From Trichobilharzia szidati (taxonomy: Eukaryota > Platyhelminthes > Trematoda > Strigeidida > Schistosomatidae): a DNA stretch of 64,000 nt. Under the pieces are notes generated by a model. That model searched no databases and had not been told where the DNA came from. It worked only from the letters and a program-made list of their open reading frames with translations. The stretch spans positions 88,735,256-88,799,255 of the forward strand of contig OX235271.1 of assembly GCA_944472155.2 (NCBI GenBank). The letters run 5' to 3'. Below, piece after piece: positions 45,255 through 55,374 of this stretch; the stretch's first letter is position 1; each line of letters begins with the position of its first letter. A program made the position numbers and the translations under genes.

Positions 45255-45690
45255 CTATTGTCCTTAAGTGCTCATATATGGGTCAGAAACTTGACTGCCG
45301 CGTCACAGAATGCATTTCCAACAGGCTACTGCAGATTCTTTGAACAACTGACTTCAATGGCTCCATACTGAAATCAGATGGTCGGCCAGAAAGGATTAGC
45401 TACTAGATACTCTGGAAACGCACTAATATAAAACCTACTGCTGAATAAATGTGCCAAATAAAATGGAGGAGACCGTTGAATGACATTACACGCCAGGCCT
45501 CCAAGTGAAACCCGAGTGGGAAACGGCGAGTTAGGCGTGTGAGAATGACATGAAGGAGATCGCGTGAAAAGGAGGTGAAAGCATATGGACAATCGTGAAG
45601 CCAGATGAAGAAGACTTCAGAGAACAGAGTGGAGTGGAGATGTGCTATTGAATCCCTATGTTCTACTCGAAACCAAGGGGAATATAATTT
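45255..45690 (+). pseudogene. RTE-type LINE 3' end
   Basis: Late ORF2 with many stops: VLKCSYMGQKL, RWRRPLNDITRQASK.NPSGKRRVRRVRMT, QMKKTSENRVEWRCAIESLCSTRNQGE, then an eroded tail. Possibly the 3' part of the same insertion as 43438-44400, separated by the SINE-B and about 480 bp of unrelated DNA. Confidence 0.75.
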
Positions 45691-45714
45691 AATTACAATA
45701 TGTTATATGCAACT

Positions 45715-45812
45715 TGTTAGTCAGCTGAAACACTGGGCCGCCAAACCTGCTGAGAATTCTCTACTGAGTCAAAAGTATTGTTTGGAATAAAGCCTTTATT
45801 ATTATTGTCAAA
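45715..45812 (+). mobile_element. CR1-like LINE 3' tail, very short copy
   Basis: aacctgctgagaattctcta ... gtattgtttggaataaagcc then attattatt. The same tail closes the longer copy at 56670-56735. A dead-on-arrival insertion truncated to its last 100 bp, inserted next to an RTE tail. Confidence 0.7.
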
Positions 45813-46586
45813 TTAGCTTATTCCACCGTAGGTAGCCCTACGGACAATATAAACAATCCGCATTTTTCAAACCCAGAGGTCATTCATAGCTCAAGTGGAA
45901 AAATTACACTGTGATGTCTGAAACTATTCATCAGATCATGTACTGGAAAACAACTCCCAAATAATTTCAAACTTACTTTACACCCCCCGGAGAATATCAA
46001 CTACCTTGTGCTTTCGTCTTCAAAACGTCATCTACCAAACGATTATTTTTTAGTCTTTGACACATTCACATAACATTCTCTTACGGAGATTTCATTAAAT
46101 TCAGAAATCACGCTTATCTGATTGACATCTTATTCTGTCATCACAGTTATTAACTTATACACGAATTTCTCTTGTTACAGAGAAATCGGACAACCCAGAC
46201 TGTAATCATTGTGCATGTGAACAAAAGAATGAATGCCAGACTGAGAACAGTCGATTCTCATTCTCATAGGCTTATTCAAATGAACCGCATACAAATAACT
46301 ATGGTCTATGATCTATTCAGAAAACCGCCTTTAGGCTTGCAAGATTAATGCTAACCTTTTTAATATTCAGCTTTCGATGAAGCAAGTATTCAAAAGTTGA
46401 ACAATGTGGTTTAATAGTAATGATGACAATAAAAAATGAGATCATTTTTATTCCGAAACAGTTATGCTGAACGAATATCATTGGAAATTATTCATATCCA
46501 TGTGCCAGAAGGCATGATCTTTTACTACAAAATAACTTGTTGAATTCCTCAATTCCCGGTATAATTTTTAATATTGTGATTTGTTT
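45813..46586. other. AT-rich stretch, no gene seen
   Basis: No recognised element. Confidence 0.5.
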
Positions 46587-46835
46587 GAGTTGATCACGGA
46601 TTGATATCAGTTAGAGAACCATTGAAAACCAGGGAGTACTGGACAGCTGTTTCATCCTAGTTTGTGAATCATCGACAGTACGCACCCACACTGTAGGGTT
46701 CGAACCCAGGACCTTCCGGTTACAAGGAAAGCTCGTATACCATTCAGCCACTGGGACCCGATTCAATGGCCACCATGGATTCTAACTTCTACCAATTCGT
46801 GATTTATCACGACCACCAACCAAGTGTGAGGATGG
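46587..46835 (-). repeat. HHR-A SINE, left arm of a 490-bp palindrome
   Basis: Nearly full HHR-A copy on the minus strand. It mirrors 46836-47076 almost base for base, including private features such as agctcgtataccattcagcc. Differences seen are a few substitutions and small indels. The hammerhead-like block lies at about 46632-46680 with core TCGATGA (minus). Confidence 0.93.
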
Positions 46836-47076
46836 ATATTAGTTGGTGATCGCGCTAAATCACGAATTGGTAGAAGTTAGAATCCATGGTCTGGCCATTG
46901 AATCGGGTCCCAGTGGCTGAATGGTATACGAGCTTTCCTTGTAACCAGAAGGTCCTGGGTTCGAACCCTACAGTGTGGGTGCGTACTGTCGATGATTCCA
47001 AACTAGGATGAAACAACTGTCCAGTACTCCCTGGTTTTCAATGGTTCTCTAACTGATATCAATCCGTGATCAACTC
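46836..47076 (+). repeat. HHR-A SINE, right arm of a 490-bp palindrome
   Basis: Plus-strand arm. The hammerhead-like block: stem I GTACTG (46983-46988) with CAGTAC (47022-47027), six perfect pairs; core TCGATGA (46989-46995, C3 and U4 altered); GAAA at 47010-47013; stem III from CAACTG; GTC at 47019-47021. The box B gggttcgaaccc is intact (about 46956-46967). Confidence 0.93.
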
Positions 47077-47574
47077 GTGAAAACAAATCTAATCCTTACA
47101 AACCAACTATTGAAAATACTGTGATTGTTACTTTTCTGTCCCAGAATTTATATTTTAGCCAAGGAAACGTAGGAAAACAAATATTTCAGTGAAATAGCAT
47201 AAGATGAATTGAAGAAATTAAGATATCATTATTATTAATAATGATTGAAAAATCCACTTAGTATCATAAAATTGTGAGTCTTTGCTATCTTTTGGCTTCG
47301 TGTGGCCTCGAAGCTGATTATTATTTTTTTCTAAAGTAGTGAAAAGAGAAACAGTATTTGAAATGCTAGTCTCATATGACATTTTTAAAGCACTGATATT
47401 TACAGATTTGCATCTCCATTCCTTGTGAGCCTTACCACTGATTATCGAAATGAGAATAGTGAAATAAAACAGAGTAATAAAAAGTCTTCAAACCTAATTC
47501 TTTGCAAAGTGTGTAATTCGGTCTCGATATGACTGTCCATTTGGTGTTTTCACTAAGGCTTTTTAAGTATGAAG
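47077..47574. other. AT-rich stretch, no gene seen
   Basis: No recognised element. Confidence 0.45.
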
Positions 47575-47890
47575 GCTTTATACTTGTTTGAGAATCTTCA
47601 GAAGTACACATTCACGAGTCCTTCAGAGAAGGAACCCAGCACCTTCATGTAACAAGGTGAGTGCGATGACCATTCAGCTACTGAAGATGGAAACTAATGA
47701 CTCTTGAATTATAACTTTTACCAACTCACGACATATAGAGCTACAGCTGGCCAGTATCCTGGGCCAGTAGTTTTCTTCACAACCGACTTGAGGGACCCCG
47801 CTGGTTACACTTGCCCACTGGAACTTCGGTCAACTTCATCATGTAGTCGATCACTAGTGAGCACTGGACTAGTTTTCAAGTGTTGAACTG
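47575..47890 (-). repeat. HHR-A SINE, diverged copy with long leader
   Basis: Minus strand. agaatcttcagaagtacaca (core relic CTGAAGA minus at about 47593), B-box relic gaaggaacccagcacc, head cattcagctactg, leader tataactt to ggccagtatcctgggcc, like 31380-31520. Confidence 0.7.
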
Positions 47891-47894
47891 CAGG

Positions 47895-48105
47895 GATTTG
47901 ATTGACTTAAAGATTGGTCAAGAACTGACTTCGGTTGGAGAACCACTGAAAATGACAGAGTACTAGACACTTGCTCTGACTTCGTTTGAAACTCTTCAGC
48001 AGCATATGCCCATGAACCAACCAGAGATTGAACCAAGAGTCACCCTGGTTTTCAGTGGTTTTCCAACGGAAGTCTGTTTGTAATCAGTGTGGGAAAAAGA
48101 TTTTA
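47895..48105 (-). repeat. HHR-A SINE, diverged copy with fold-back end
   Basis: Minus-strand tail ggttggagaaccactga, stem I relic agtactagacac, gaaactcttcagcagcatatgc (core CTGAAGA on the minus strand), B-box relic agagattgaaccaagag, then a reversed piece of the same tail (ctggttttcagtggttttcc) at 48045-48080. Confidence 0.7.
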
Positions 48106-48740
48106 TTCCTAATTACTGCATTGATTCTTGGGACCAGACAAGATTGAATATCGCACCAATATGTCAGCCATGTAATTATAGAGAAAGTAAAAATCTATAA
48201 CTATTGCTAATCGGTAGCCAGGGAATTCGCACTAATGGAAACTTCAACTAACCGGCATCGGGGTTACATTCATCCAATGAGCCAGTCAGCTACCTTGCTC
48301 ATTATTGTTTACGTGTAAATGGAAATTTACTTATTTGCACCATCTCAGTCATTCAGCTTAAAATCCTTCAAATGTCTGGATATCAATTCCATTATCAAGA
48401 ACAAATTACTCTCATATCTAGAAGTTATTTGGGCGATTAGTATGCACAGTAAATTAGTAAATCCTGAGGTTTTATAAATTCACATTTCAGTACTAATTAA
48501 AGTCAGCTGCACTGTAAGAAGACAGAAGCCAGCACATTCATTTGATAGGAAGTCATTACAGAAAATGAATGACTACTTCTCAACAATTTTGCAAACTTCA
48601 GCATAACTGTAATCAGGTTTTACTTTAATCAGTGTGTGGAGCATGTATAAACACTATTCTCATGGTCTTTATGACAGATATTTCAAAGGGAATACTATAT
48701 GTAACAAACCATTTAATACATTCACGAAATTTATTTCTAC
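48106..48740. other. AT-rich stretch, no gene seen
   Basis: No recognised element. Confidence 0.45.
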
Positions 48741-48975
48741 TTTATTCCTTTACGTTCCCAGTGAAATGTGGAGCTTCAAGCTAGAGCTTGGAAGATTCAG
48801 TAGCAGTGATGTTTATTTTTTACCGAGTGGGGTCGCTAACCTTGTACCTAACCTTCCCTCTCTACCGCGCTTACTGCCAGCTAAGCGGGGCTGAGGTGTG
48901 TGTCGCCCGAGGACTGAATACCGGACCAAGTGCGTGGTCGGTGCGTATCCTGCCGATGAACCACTGACGCTGCAT
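48741..48975 (-). mobile_element. SINE-B copy, minus strand
   Basis: The plus strand starts with the tail complement tttattcctttacgttcccagtg, passes ggggtcgctaaccttg and ends at the head complement gaaccactgacgctgc. Box B is eroded (ggactgaataccgg). Confidence 0.82.
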
Positions 48976-49429
48976 TCAGGAGTTAAAAAAATAGTTAATG
49001 TAGGCTACCGAACTTCCATTGAGTAGTTAATTATAAATCATCTGAAGTTATTGTATATATCCCAGGAGTTTACAACGCTGGAGATAAAAAAACAGCCTTA
49101 TTCGTATCTAACTTTTAAAATGAAAATTATATTACTTATATTTATCGAAGAAGAAGTAGAGCTTATTTTGGTTAAAATTTCTGATTTTTTTTATATTTTC
49201 TTTTTACATTATCTTTACGGAAAATGCACATATTCTGTTATTTTTATTTTCATTATATCTACGTGAGTTTTCTAATGGAAATTCATTTCCGGTCACATTT
49301 TATCGTAAGTAAATAAATAAATAAACTGGATAAAATGAATTCTGTAATCATTTGATATCGTGAAAAAATTTCCTGAAATTCGTACAAAAACACAATAATA
49401 TCTAATAATATCTGAGCCAAGAAATCATT
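48976..49429. other. Very AT-rich stretch, no gene seen
   Basis: The frame at 49051-49266 is a run of hydrophobic codons from AT-rich DNA. No start context or family match supports it. Confidence 0.45.
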
Positions 49430-50820
49430 GGTTCAAAGTGAATACTATCTAGCTTAGATGGTTTAACAAATAGCTGGGGTTTCAAGCTGTATAAATTTGA
49501 AAGCTCATCGTACAAGAATGCTATCTGCACTGATGGTGCAGATATCCTATCGAAAATTAAGGTTGTTCTATTAGCTTTTGTTGACACGCCTGCAGGAATC
49601 AGTTCAGGCTTTGATATTCACATAATCTAGTATAAGTATGGTATTAGTTTAACCTTGGAAAATATCCATTTTAGGCGATAACCAACAGACTAGATGACTA
49701 CAAGTTTAGTTTTTATTTTTCTGTTTGTCTAGTTTTCTAGACCCATTGTCGGGTAAACAGTGACTGCTTCGCTCTTCTTCTCGAATTCTCGTTTATTTTA
49801 TGCTTGTTTATGTTACAAAACCCAACAATTTACAACATGTCAACAAAGGATTTACCTTATGCTTCGTTTGATAAAAATATGAGCAATAAAGTATTTTCGA
49901 AATGTCTGTGTGACTTATCTAATAAACAAACTTATATGAAGGTCCTAGGTTCAATCCTCAGTGAGTGCGTACTGACGATGAGTCCTTGACTAGGGCGAGA
50001 CAGCTGTCCAGTACTCTCCGTGGTCAAACTTGAAACAAATTAGTTGGTGGAAATAATAGAATTACATACTACCGTTGTGCCCAAGTTCTGTAGGGGATTT
50101 AAGTCATCAGTAGTACTTCCATACAAAGAAGGAACCTTGGAAAGCTTAAGGAGAATTCTTAACAAGGCATAAGTAAAATTGGCATTCAGACGCACAAACT
50201 CAATTAGATGCAAGCTTTGTCGGTTAAAGGACCCTATGGGGCCAATTAAACAAAACAATTTAGTTTATCTAATACCCTGCTGGAATGACTTTCGTGTCAA
50301 ATACATAGGTCAAAGTAGTAGAACAGGTGCGATCAGACTAGCGGAGCACAGAAAACTAGCAAAATCTAGATTAGTTGACCTGAATAAGATAAGAAATCTA
50401 GAGAATGGTTCAGCTATAGCAATATATGCAATTACACATAACCCCGGACATCTGGAAAATTCTACTACCACTACGACGACGAATAGGAAAGATTCAAGAA
50501 AACTATAAAACTGAAGTTTCGAAGTCGCTTGATTATAATTGATGGAATGATTATGAACAATGAATTCTGTTTTAAACGTCATCCAATAAATAATACTGTT
50601 TCACTGTGTGACATATCGAATAAACAAATTAATATGGAAGTACATACTACCACAGTTCCCGAGTTTTACACATTTATTAAATTAAGCCTACATAATTTAG
50701 AGATGATAAATGTAGGCTTGTATCAGCATAAAATCATTTTAATGAAATTATGCTTCGGTGTATCATGTAAGTATTACTTAATTCAAGAGTCTATTTTCCA
50801 CCAAATTTAAGGGAACATAT
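49430..50820 (+). pseudogene. PLE of a second type, GIY-YIG region, broken by HHR-A
   Basis: From about 50110: LPYKEGTLESLRRILNKA, stop, VKLAFRRTNSIRCKLCRLKDPMG, then NLVYLIPCWNDFRVKYIGQSSR.. (50250-50330) with R and EH (AEHRK, about 50345), and a C-terminal tail of about 50 codons to 50508. The GIY-YIG core (LVYLIPC...KYIGQS) is clear but unlike the CSCG.SYIGRT type at 4256-5296; the CKLC...  spacing suggests a zinc-binding knuckle before it. 49430-49940 may hold its connector region. An HHR-A 3' half sits at 49938-50030. Confidence 0.7.
49938..50030 (+). repeat. HHR-A SINE 3' half nested in PLE
   Basis: From box B relic aggttcaatcctc through GTACTG / core ACGATGA / stem II GTCC...GGGC / GAGA / CAGCTGTC / CAGTAC. 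Stem I is perfect. Core boxes 1 and 2 each have changes. Confidence 0.75.
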
Positions 50821-50825
50821 TCAGT

Positions 50826-52170
50826 AAGTCAATGCAAGAACTGGCGCGGAATTATGCTCCTGTCCATCCCAAGCAAAATACTAAGCCCCATCATCCTGGA
50901 GAGAATCAAACATGCCCTGGATGAAAAACTTCGACCGGAACAGGCTGGATTCAGGAGAAACAAGTCATGAATTGACCAGATCGCCACATTACGGATCATC
51001 ATTGAGCAAAGCTTAGAGTGGCAGTCACCTCTCTATCTCAACTTCATCAACTTTGAAAAGGCCGTTGACAGCGTCGATCGAGAGGTGCTTTAGCAACTAC
51101 TTCGCCACTACGGTGGGCCACTGACAATTATACATCTCATCCAACAGCTATACGACAATGCTGCATGCCAAGTAATCAACAATGGGAAACTTACGGAATC
51201 CTTCGAAGTGAGGAGAGGAGTAAGACAAGGCTGCCTACTATCGCTAATGATTTTCCTGATTGCAGTAGACTGGATAATGCGAAAAACAGTGGGCAATGAG
51301 GAAACAGGCATAAAATGGACTCACACAAAAAACTTGGAGGATCTAGACTTCGCCGATGATATGTGTCTGATTTCCCACAAACTGGAAGATATGCAAGTGA
51401 AAAGTAATAAGTTGGCAGAAGAAGCATCAAAGATAGGACTTCAGGTGAACATAGAGAAAATAGAGGTGATGAAGATTCCTGGCCAACACCACCAACAGCA
51501 ACAACAGCAAACAACAATCAGCATAAATGGAAGGAACCTGAAAGAAATAACCTCCTTTACCTACCTGGGAAGCATCGTTTCAACTACAGACGGAATTGAC
51601 GACGATATCAAAGCAAGAATCGGAAAAGCAAGACAAGCTTTCACTACTCTCAAGTCTGTGTGGAGGTCAACAACACTCAGCATCAAAAATAAGATCCGGG
51701 TTTTCAACTCCAATGTGAAGTCAGTGCCACTTACTATACGGATCAGAGACTTGGCGCGTCATAAAGAGCATCTCAAACAAACTACAGACCTTAATTAACA
51801 GTTGTCTTCGCTCAATACTCAAGATCAGATGGCCAGAAAAGATCAGCAATAGTGAGGGATCTCTGGGAGCGAACCAACCAGGAACCGATTGTGAAACAAA
51901 TAGGCAGGAAGAAATGGAGATGGATTGGCTGGCCATACTCTGGGGAAACCATCAAGTGACATCACTAGACAAGCCATTGCTCGAGTGGAACCCGAAAGGG
52001 AAGTGACGATTTGGTCGTCAGTGCGAGGGTGACATGGAGGAGGTCATGTGAAGAGGAGATGAAAACGTGTGGGCAAACATGGAGCCAGGTGAAGACTCTA
52101 GCAGAGAACCGAACGCAATGGAGACGCACGGCTGAAGCCCTATGTTCCTCTAGGAATTAAAGGATACAAT
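50826..52170 (+). pseudogene. RTE-type LINE, RT to 3' end, two stops plus late frameshifts
   Basis: One of the best RT copies. Order: NWRGIMLLSIPSKILS, RPEQAGFRRNKS then stop (about 50970), IDQIATLRIIIEQS, motif A LYLNFINFEKAVDSVDRE (51030-51083; catalytic Asp of FID is now Asn), stop at about 51091 (usual Trp), RRGVRQGCLLS (motif B, 51211-51243), FLIAVDWIM, motif C LDFADDMCLISHK (51341-51381) and LQVNIEKIEVM. A glutamine run from CAA/CAG repeats at 51487-51515, then SFTYLGSIVS, then frame breaks after 51730. Tail tgaagccctatgttcc at 52133-52148 followed by ataataata. Function: reverse transcription at a nicked target. Inactive here. Confidence 0.92.
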
Positions 52171-52690
52171 AATAATAATATTCAGTAACTGGTCTGTAAT
52201 ATGATCATTATTAGTTATTAACCAGATAATATCAAACGAATGGCCAGATTGTTATTCATATTTATGAAATTATATCAAATCATGTTTCAAGAAGGCAATT
52301 AACGAGCATGGAACCCATGTATATTCCGAAAAAAATGTTGTGATTATAATAGCTTTATTCTGAAAAATGAATTTATACACATTATAGAATTTTCAGTTTT
52401 TTATTGCAAGGGCTTTACTCCTTGTGCAGAATTTCCAAGCAATATAATAAACGATAGTATATAAACTGAAGTTATATTGTTTTATTCGGGGTATGTTTCA
52501 ATGATCCAAAACTGTTCTCCTCCCTTTCTGTCAGAAAATCCATAGCAATGGATCAAAACTCATCTTTGAGTATACACTACAATTCTTAAACATAACTATT
52601 TGATTAAAACAGCATGTAGAGGAGTAAACACTATTCATTTACAGTAGATAGAAAATATAGGTAGCCTGGTGATTTAAGCAGGCCATCTTC
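52171..52690. other. AT-rich stretch, no gene seen
   Basis: No recognised element. Confidence 0.45.
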
Positions 52691-52797
52691 TTTGTTGGTA
52701 ATATTACTTTTAATTTTCCACTGATTGATTTCATTTCTCTATTGACATGTCGGCTGTTAGTGTGGACACCTCGACGATGCCTTAAGATTTTGATTTT

Positions 52798-53031
52798 TTT
52801 TATTCCTTTACGCTCCTAGTGAAAAAATGGGCTTCAAGCTACAGCCTTGAAAATTCGGTATCAGTGCGGCTTATTTTTACGAAGTAGAGATGCTAACCTC
52901 ACACCCAAGCTTACCTCTTTACATATCTTACTACGGGCTTAGCGAGGTTTAGAAGTACGTCAACCGAAGGATTGAACTCCGAATAATATGCTTGCACTTG
53001 GCGACCATTCTATCACTGTACCGACGACGCG
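52798..53031 (-). mobile_element. SINE-B copy nested in Smα-like element
   Basis: Tail complement tattcctttacgctcctagtg at left, body, B-box relic ggattgaactccg, head complement cactgtaccgacgacgc at right. Similar words on both sides (ttaagatttt / ctaaagatta) may be a decayed target-site duplication. Confidence 0.85.
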
Positions 53032-53100
53032 TCTAAAGATTAGAATAATATTAATTTCTTGGTGGTTGATAACACTGAAATTCATGACACTGGGAATGCA

Positions 53101-53155
53101 AATACATCGAGCTCATGAGTTCCAGAGAGGAAGAAATGTGAGCCCTAAATTCTAG
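53101..53155 (+). ncRNA. Degenerate Smα hammerhead
   Basis: CTCATGA in place of CTGATGA (G5 changed), stem II TTCC/GGAA paired, GAAA kept, stem I weakened, cleavage site AGCC. Dead by sequence. Confidence 0.6.
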
Positions 53156-53249
53156 TGCTAACTGCGATCAGCTAAATAACTTTTGTACTATGCTTACATC
53201 ATCTAGTATTGCTAGTCTGCGTGTAAATACTAATTCAGTTTAACTTCCA

Positions 53250-53975
53250 TCTTTATTGATTCGATCAGCTCTTATATGTTTTAAATTTGACTATTTTCAT
53301 TCTGTACGTCATGTTGAGACAGATGAATTCCCCTGAAAGTTATGATACGACTGTAGCAGAATAAGTGATTTGAATACCCCTCCATGAACAATCTGTTCAT
53401 GACACTGATACATATTTGAATATTTCACCTATTTTTATACTTATTGCCTTTTCACTCTGACCTGTGTATCATCCTTCTAACATTTGTATATCTTTTTTCT
53501 AGTTAGTCCTCACTACTGGTCTCTGGTTTCGGTAAATTTTTATTCTTAATACTTTACTTTGTTATTGCGTGACAGTGAACTGCTGAAGACAATGTATAGT
53601 GCTACTACTGCGATTTTGTTTGAATCAATTCAAAGTTACTCCGTGAAGTGAACTCCTAACTCTAGTTTATCTATGGAAATTGTGTTCTGTTCTGTTTGAT
53701 TCATGCCGACGCAGTTTTTAACCCATCTCTTTGGGACTATTTTTATTGATTCTCAGATAACTTAACTGGTCAGTTGATTTTATTGTACAGAACGGATTTT
53801 ATACTTGAAATGCTTTTGGACTGTATCGCTGCTGGATGTCATTTTTAAAGTAGTTTTGTGTTTTCAACATAAGTTATTACTGTTAAATAAAACCACAGAT
53901 TCTATCAACTTAAAGCATGTTCTAAAGTTGAGTAACTTACGGAAATTCGGCAAGCTATACAGAAAAACTGGAACC
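53250..53975 (+). repeat. Unclassified dispersed repeat, family F copy 2
   Basis: Pairs with 3240-4010 (tgtagcagaataagtg, atttgtatatctttttt, gcgtgacagtg, ggcaagctatacagaaa). No coding match. It ends directly at LINE sequence (53985). Confidence 0.45.
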
Positions 53976-53984
53976 CAAATAGGA

Positions 53985-54135
53985 AACTACGAGTGGAGTG
54001 TCCGAATTTGATATTGAGGGGATGAAGGAATATGGGGAATTATGGAGCCGGCTAAAGAGGACCTCAGAAAGTAGGATAAAGGGAATATATGCTGCTGAAG
54101 CTCTATTTTACACTCGCAATGCAAGGAAACAACAA
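53985..54135 (+). pseudogene. RTE-type LINE 3' end fragment
   Basis: Encodes WSRLKRTSESRIKGIYAAEALFYTRNARK, the last 30 or so codons of ORF2 (compare 54950-55046) with tail relic. A separate insertion from the one at 54236. Confidence 0.7.
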
Positions 54136-54235
54136 AAAAACAACATACAGAAAAACGCTTCTATTGGTTTTCTGCGTTCAGAAAGAAATACCTGAGCTTC
54201 AGTCATTACACCTATCAGATATCCTTAAAGGTTAC

Positions 54236-55060
54236 ACTATGGATTTCGCAGTGATTTATGTTTGATGTCACACAAAATCGAAGACTTACAAGCGAAAACC
54301 GACAAACTGGTCGAAGAAACAGCAAAGACAGGACTCCAGGTGAACATAGACAAGACGGAGGTTATGAAAATAACCAACCAACAACAACAACAGCAGCAAC
54401 ATCCAGCGCCAATCACCATCAACGGGAGAGATTTGAAAGAGGTTACTTCTTTCACTTATCTAGGGAGCATTGTCTCAACTACAGGAGGAACGGACGAGGA
54501 TGTCAAATCGAGAATCGGGAAGGCGAGAAACACATTCATCAACCTGAAAACAATCGGAAATCTTCGTCACTCAGCATCAACAACAAAATTCGGATTTTCA
54601 ATGCAAACGTCAAGTCAGTTCTTCTATACGGATCAGAAACTTGGCGGGTCACAAAGAATATTTCCAACAGGTTGCAAACCTTTATCAACAACTGTCTTCG
54701 TTCTATACTGAAGATCAGATGGCTGGAAAGAATCACAAACAAGAAGCTATGGGAACGAACAAAACAGGAACCAATCGCCCAACAAATATGCAGGGGAAAG
54801 TGGAGATGGATTGGACACTCGCTGAGGAGGCCGCTGGGTGACATCGTGCGTCAGGCCCTCAAGTGGAACCGGAAAGGGAAGTGGCGAGTGGGACGTCCAA
54901 GGGTGACATGGAGGAAATCGTGTGAAGAAGAGTTGAAACAGTATGGACTAACATGGATGCAAGTGAAAAGTACAGCAGAAGACAGAAGCAAGTGGAGGCG
55001 TGTAGTTGAAGCCCTAAGTTCCACTAGGAACCCAAGGGAACAATAATAATAATGGTTGGT
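54236..55060 (+). pseudogene. RTE-type LINE ORF2 C-terminal part, single frameshift
   Basis: Begins just at motif C (FA..DLCLMSHKIEDLQAK; one codon is missing or shifted at 54248), then LQVNIDKTEVMK, a Gln run from CAA/CAG repeats (54380-54400), TFTYLGSIVSTTGG, RIGKARNTF. The frame changes near 54555 and the rest is open to 55046: INNKIRIFNANVKSVLLYGSETW, RWLERITNKKLWERTKQ, GKWRWIGHSLRRP, GKWRVGRPRVTWRKSC, ending STRNPREQ. The tail is ccctaagttccactagg with aataataat. Well preserved apart from the 5' truncation and one frameshift, so a fairly recent insertion. Confidence 0.92.
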
Positions 55061-55374
55061 TTTGCAAAAGTTAGAGACTGGTTAATCAAACTAAACATCT
55101 CGATTGAATGAATACAATACAATGTAATAAAATAAAGACATCACTATGCATATTGATATCATATTTGAGTCACAAGAAAAAAGACGTAAACAGCAAAGAA
55201 TATTTTCTTTTCGACGAATCTTTTTCAAAGGTTGTACAACTGCATTTATATTTAATAAAAAAATTCATAAGACCAATCAAATACTAGTAAATTTGTCCCA
55301 TAAAATTTATTACATAATCTGAGGTGAACTTTAGAAGGGGATGATTAACCAGAGATTAGAAAAAAGGAGCAGAA
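55061..55374. other. AT-rich stretch, no gene seen
   Basis: No recognised element. Confidence 0.4.

Larger units (their letters stand above)
52691..53180. repeat. Smα-like inverted pair split by SINE-B
   Basis: 52735-52797 (attgacatgtcggctg, acctcgacgatgcc) matches the 3' part of the minus-strand copy at 40150-40190. After the SINE-B insertion, 53060-53085 continues it. 53090-53180 is then a plus-strand hammerhead part (aaatacatcgagctcatgag). So two Smα halves face opposite ways, as at 40145-40460. Confidence 0.6.

Noticed and set aside
49051..49266. Possible small membrane protein (hydrophobic 71-codon frame)
   Set aside because: AT-rich DNA yields I/F/L/Y-rich frames by chance; no start context, splice context or repeat of the frame elsewhere.
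54258..55046. A single 262-codon gene
   Set aside because: Its first third is the wrong reading phase of the LINE; the true frame there is the overlapping one that reads LCLMSHKIEDLQAK, joined by a frameshift near 54555.
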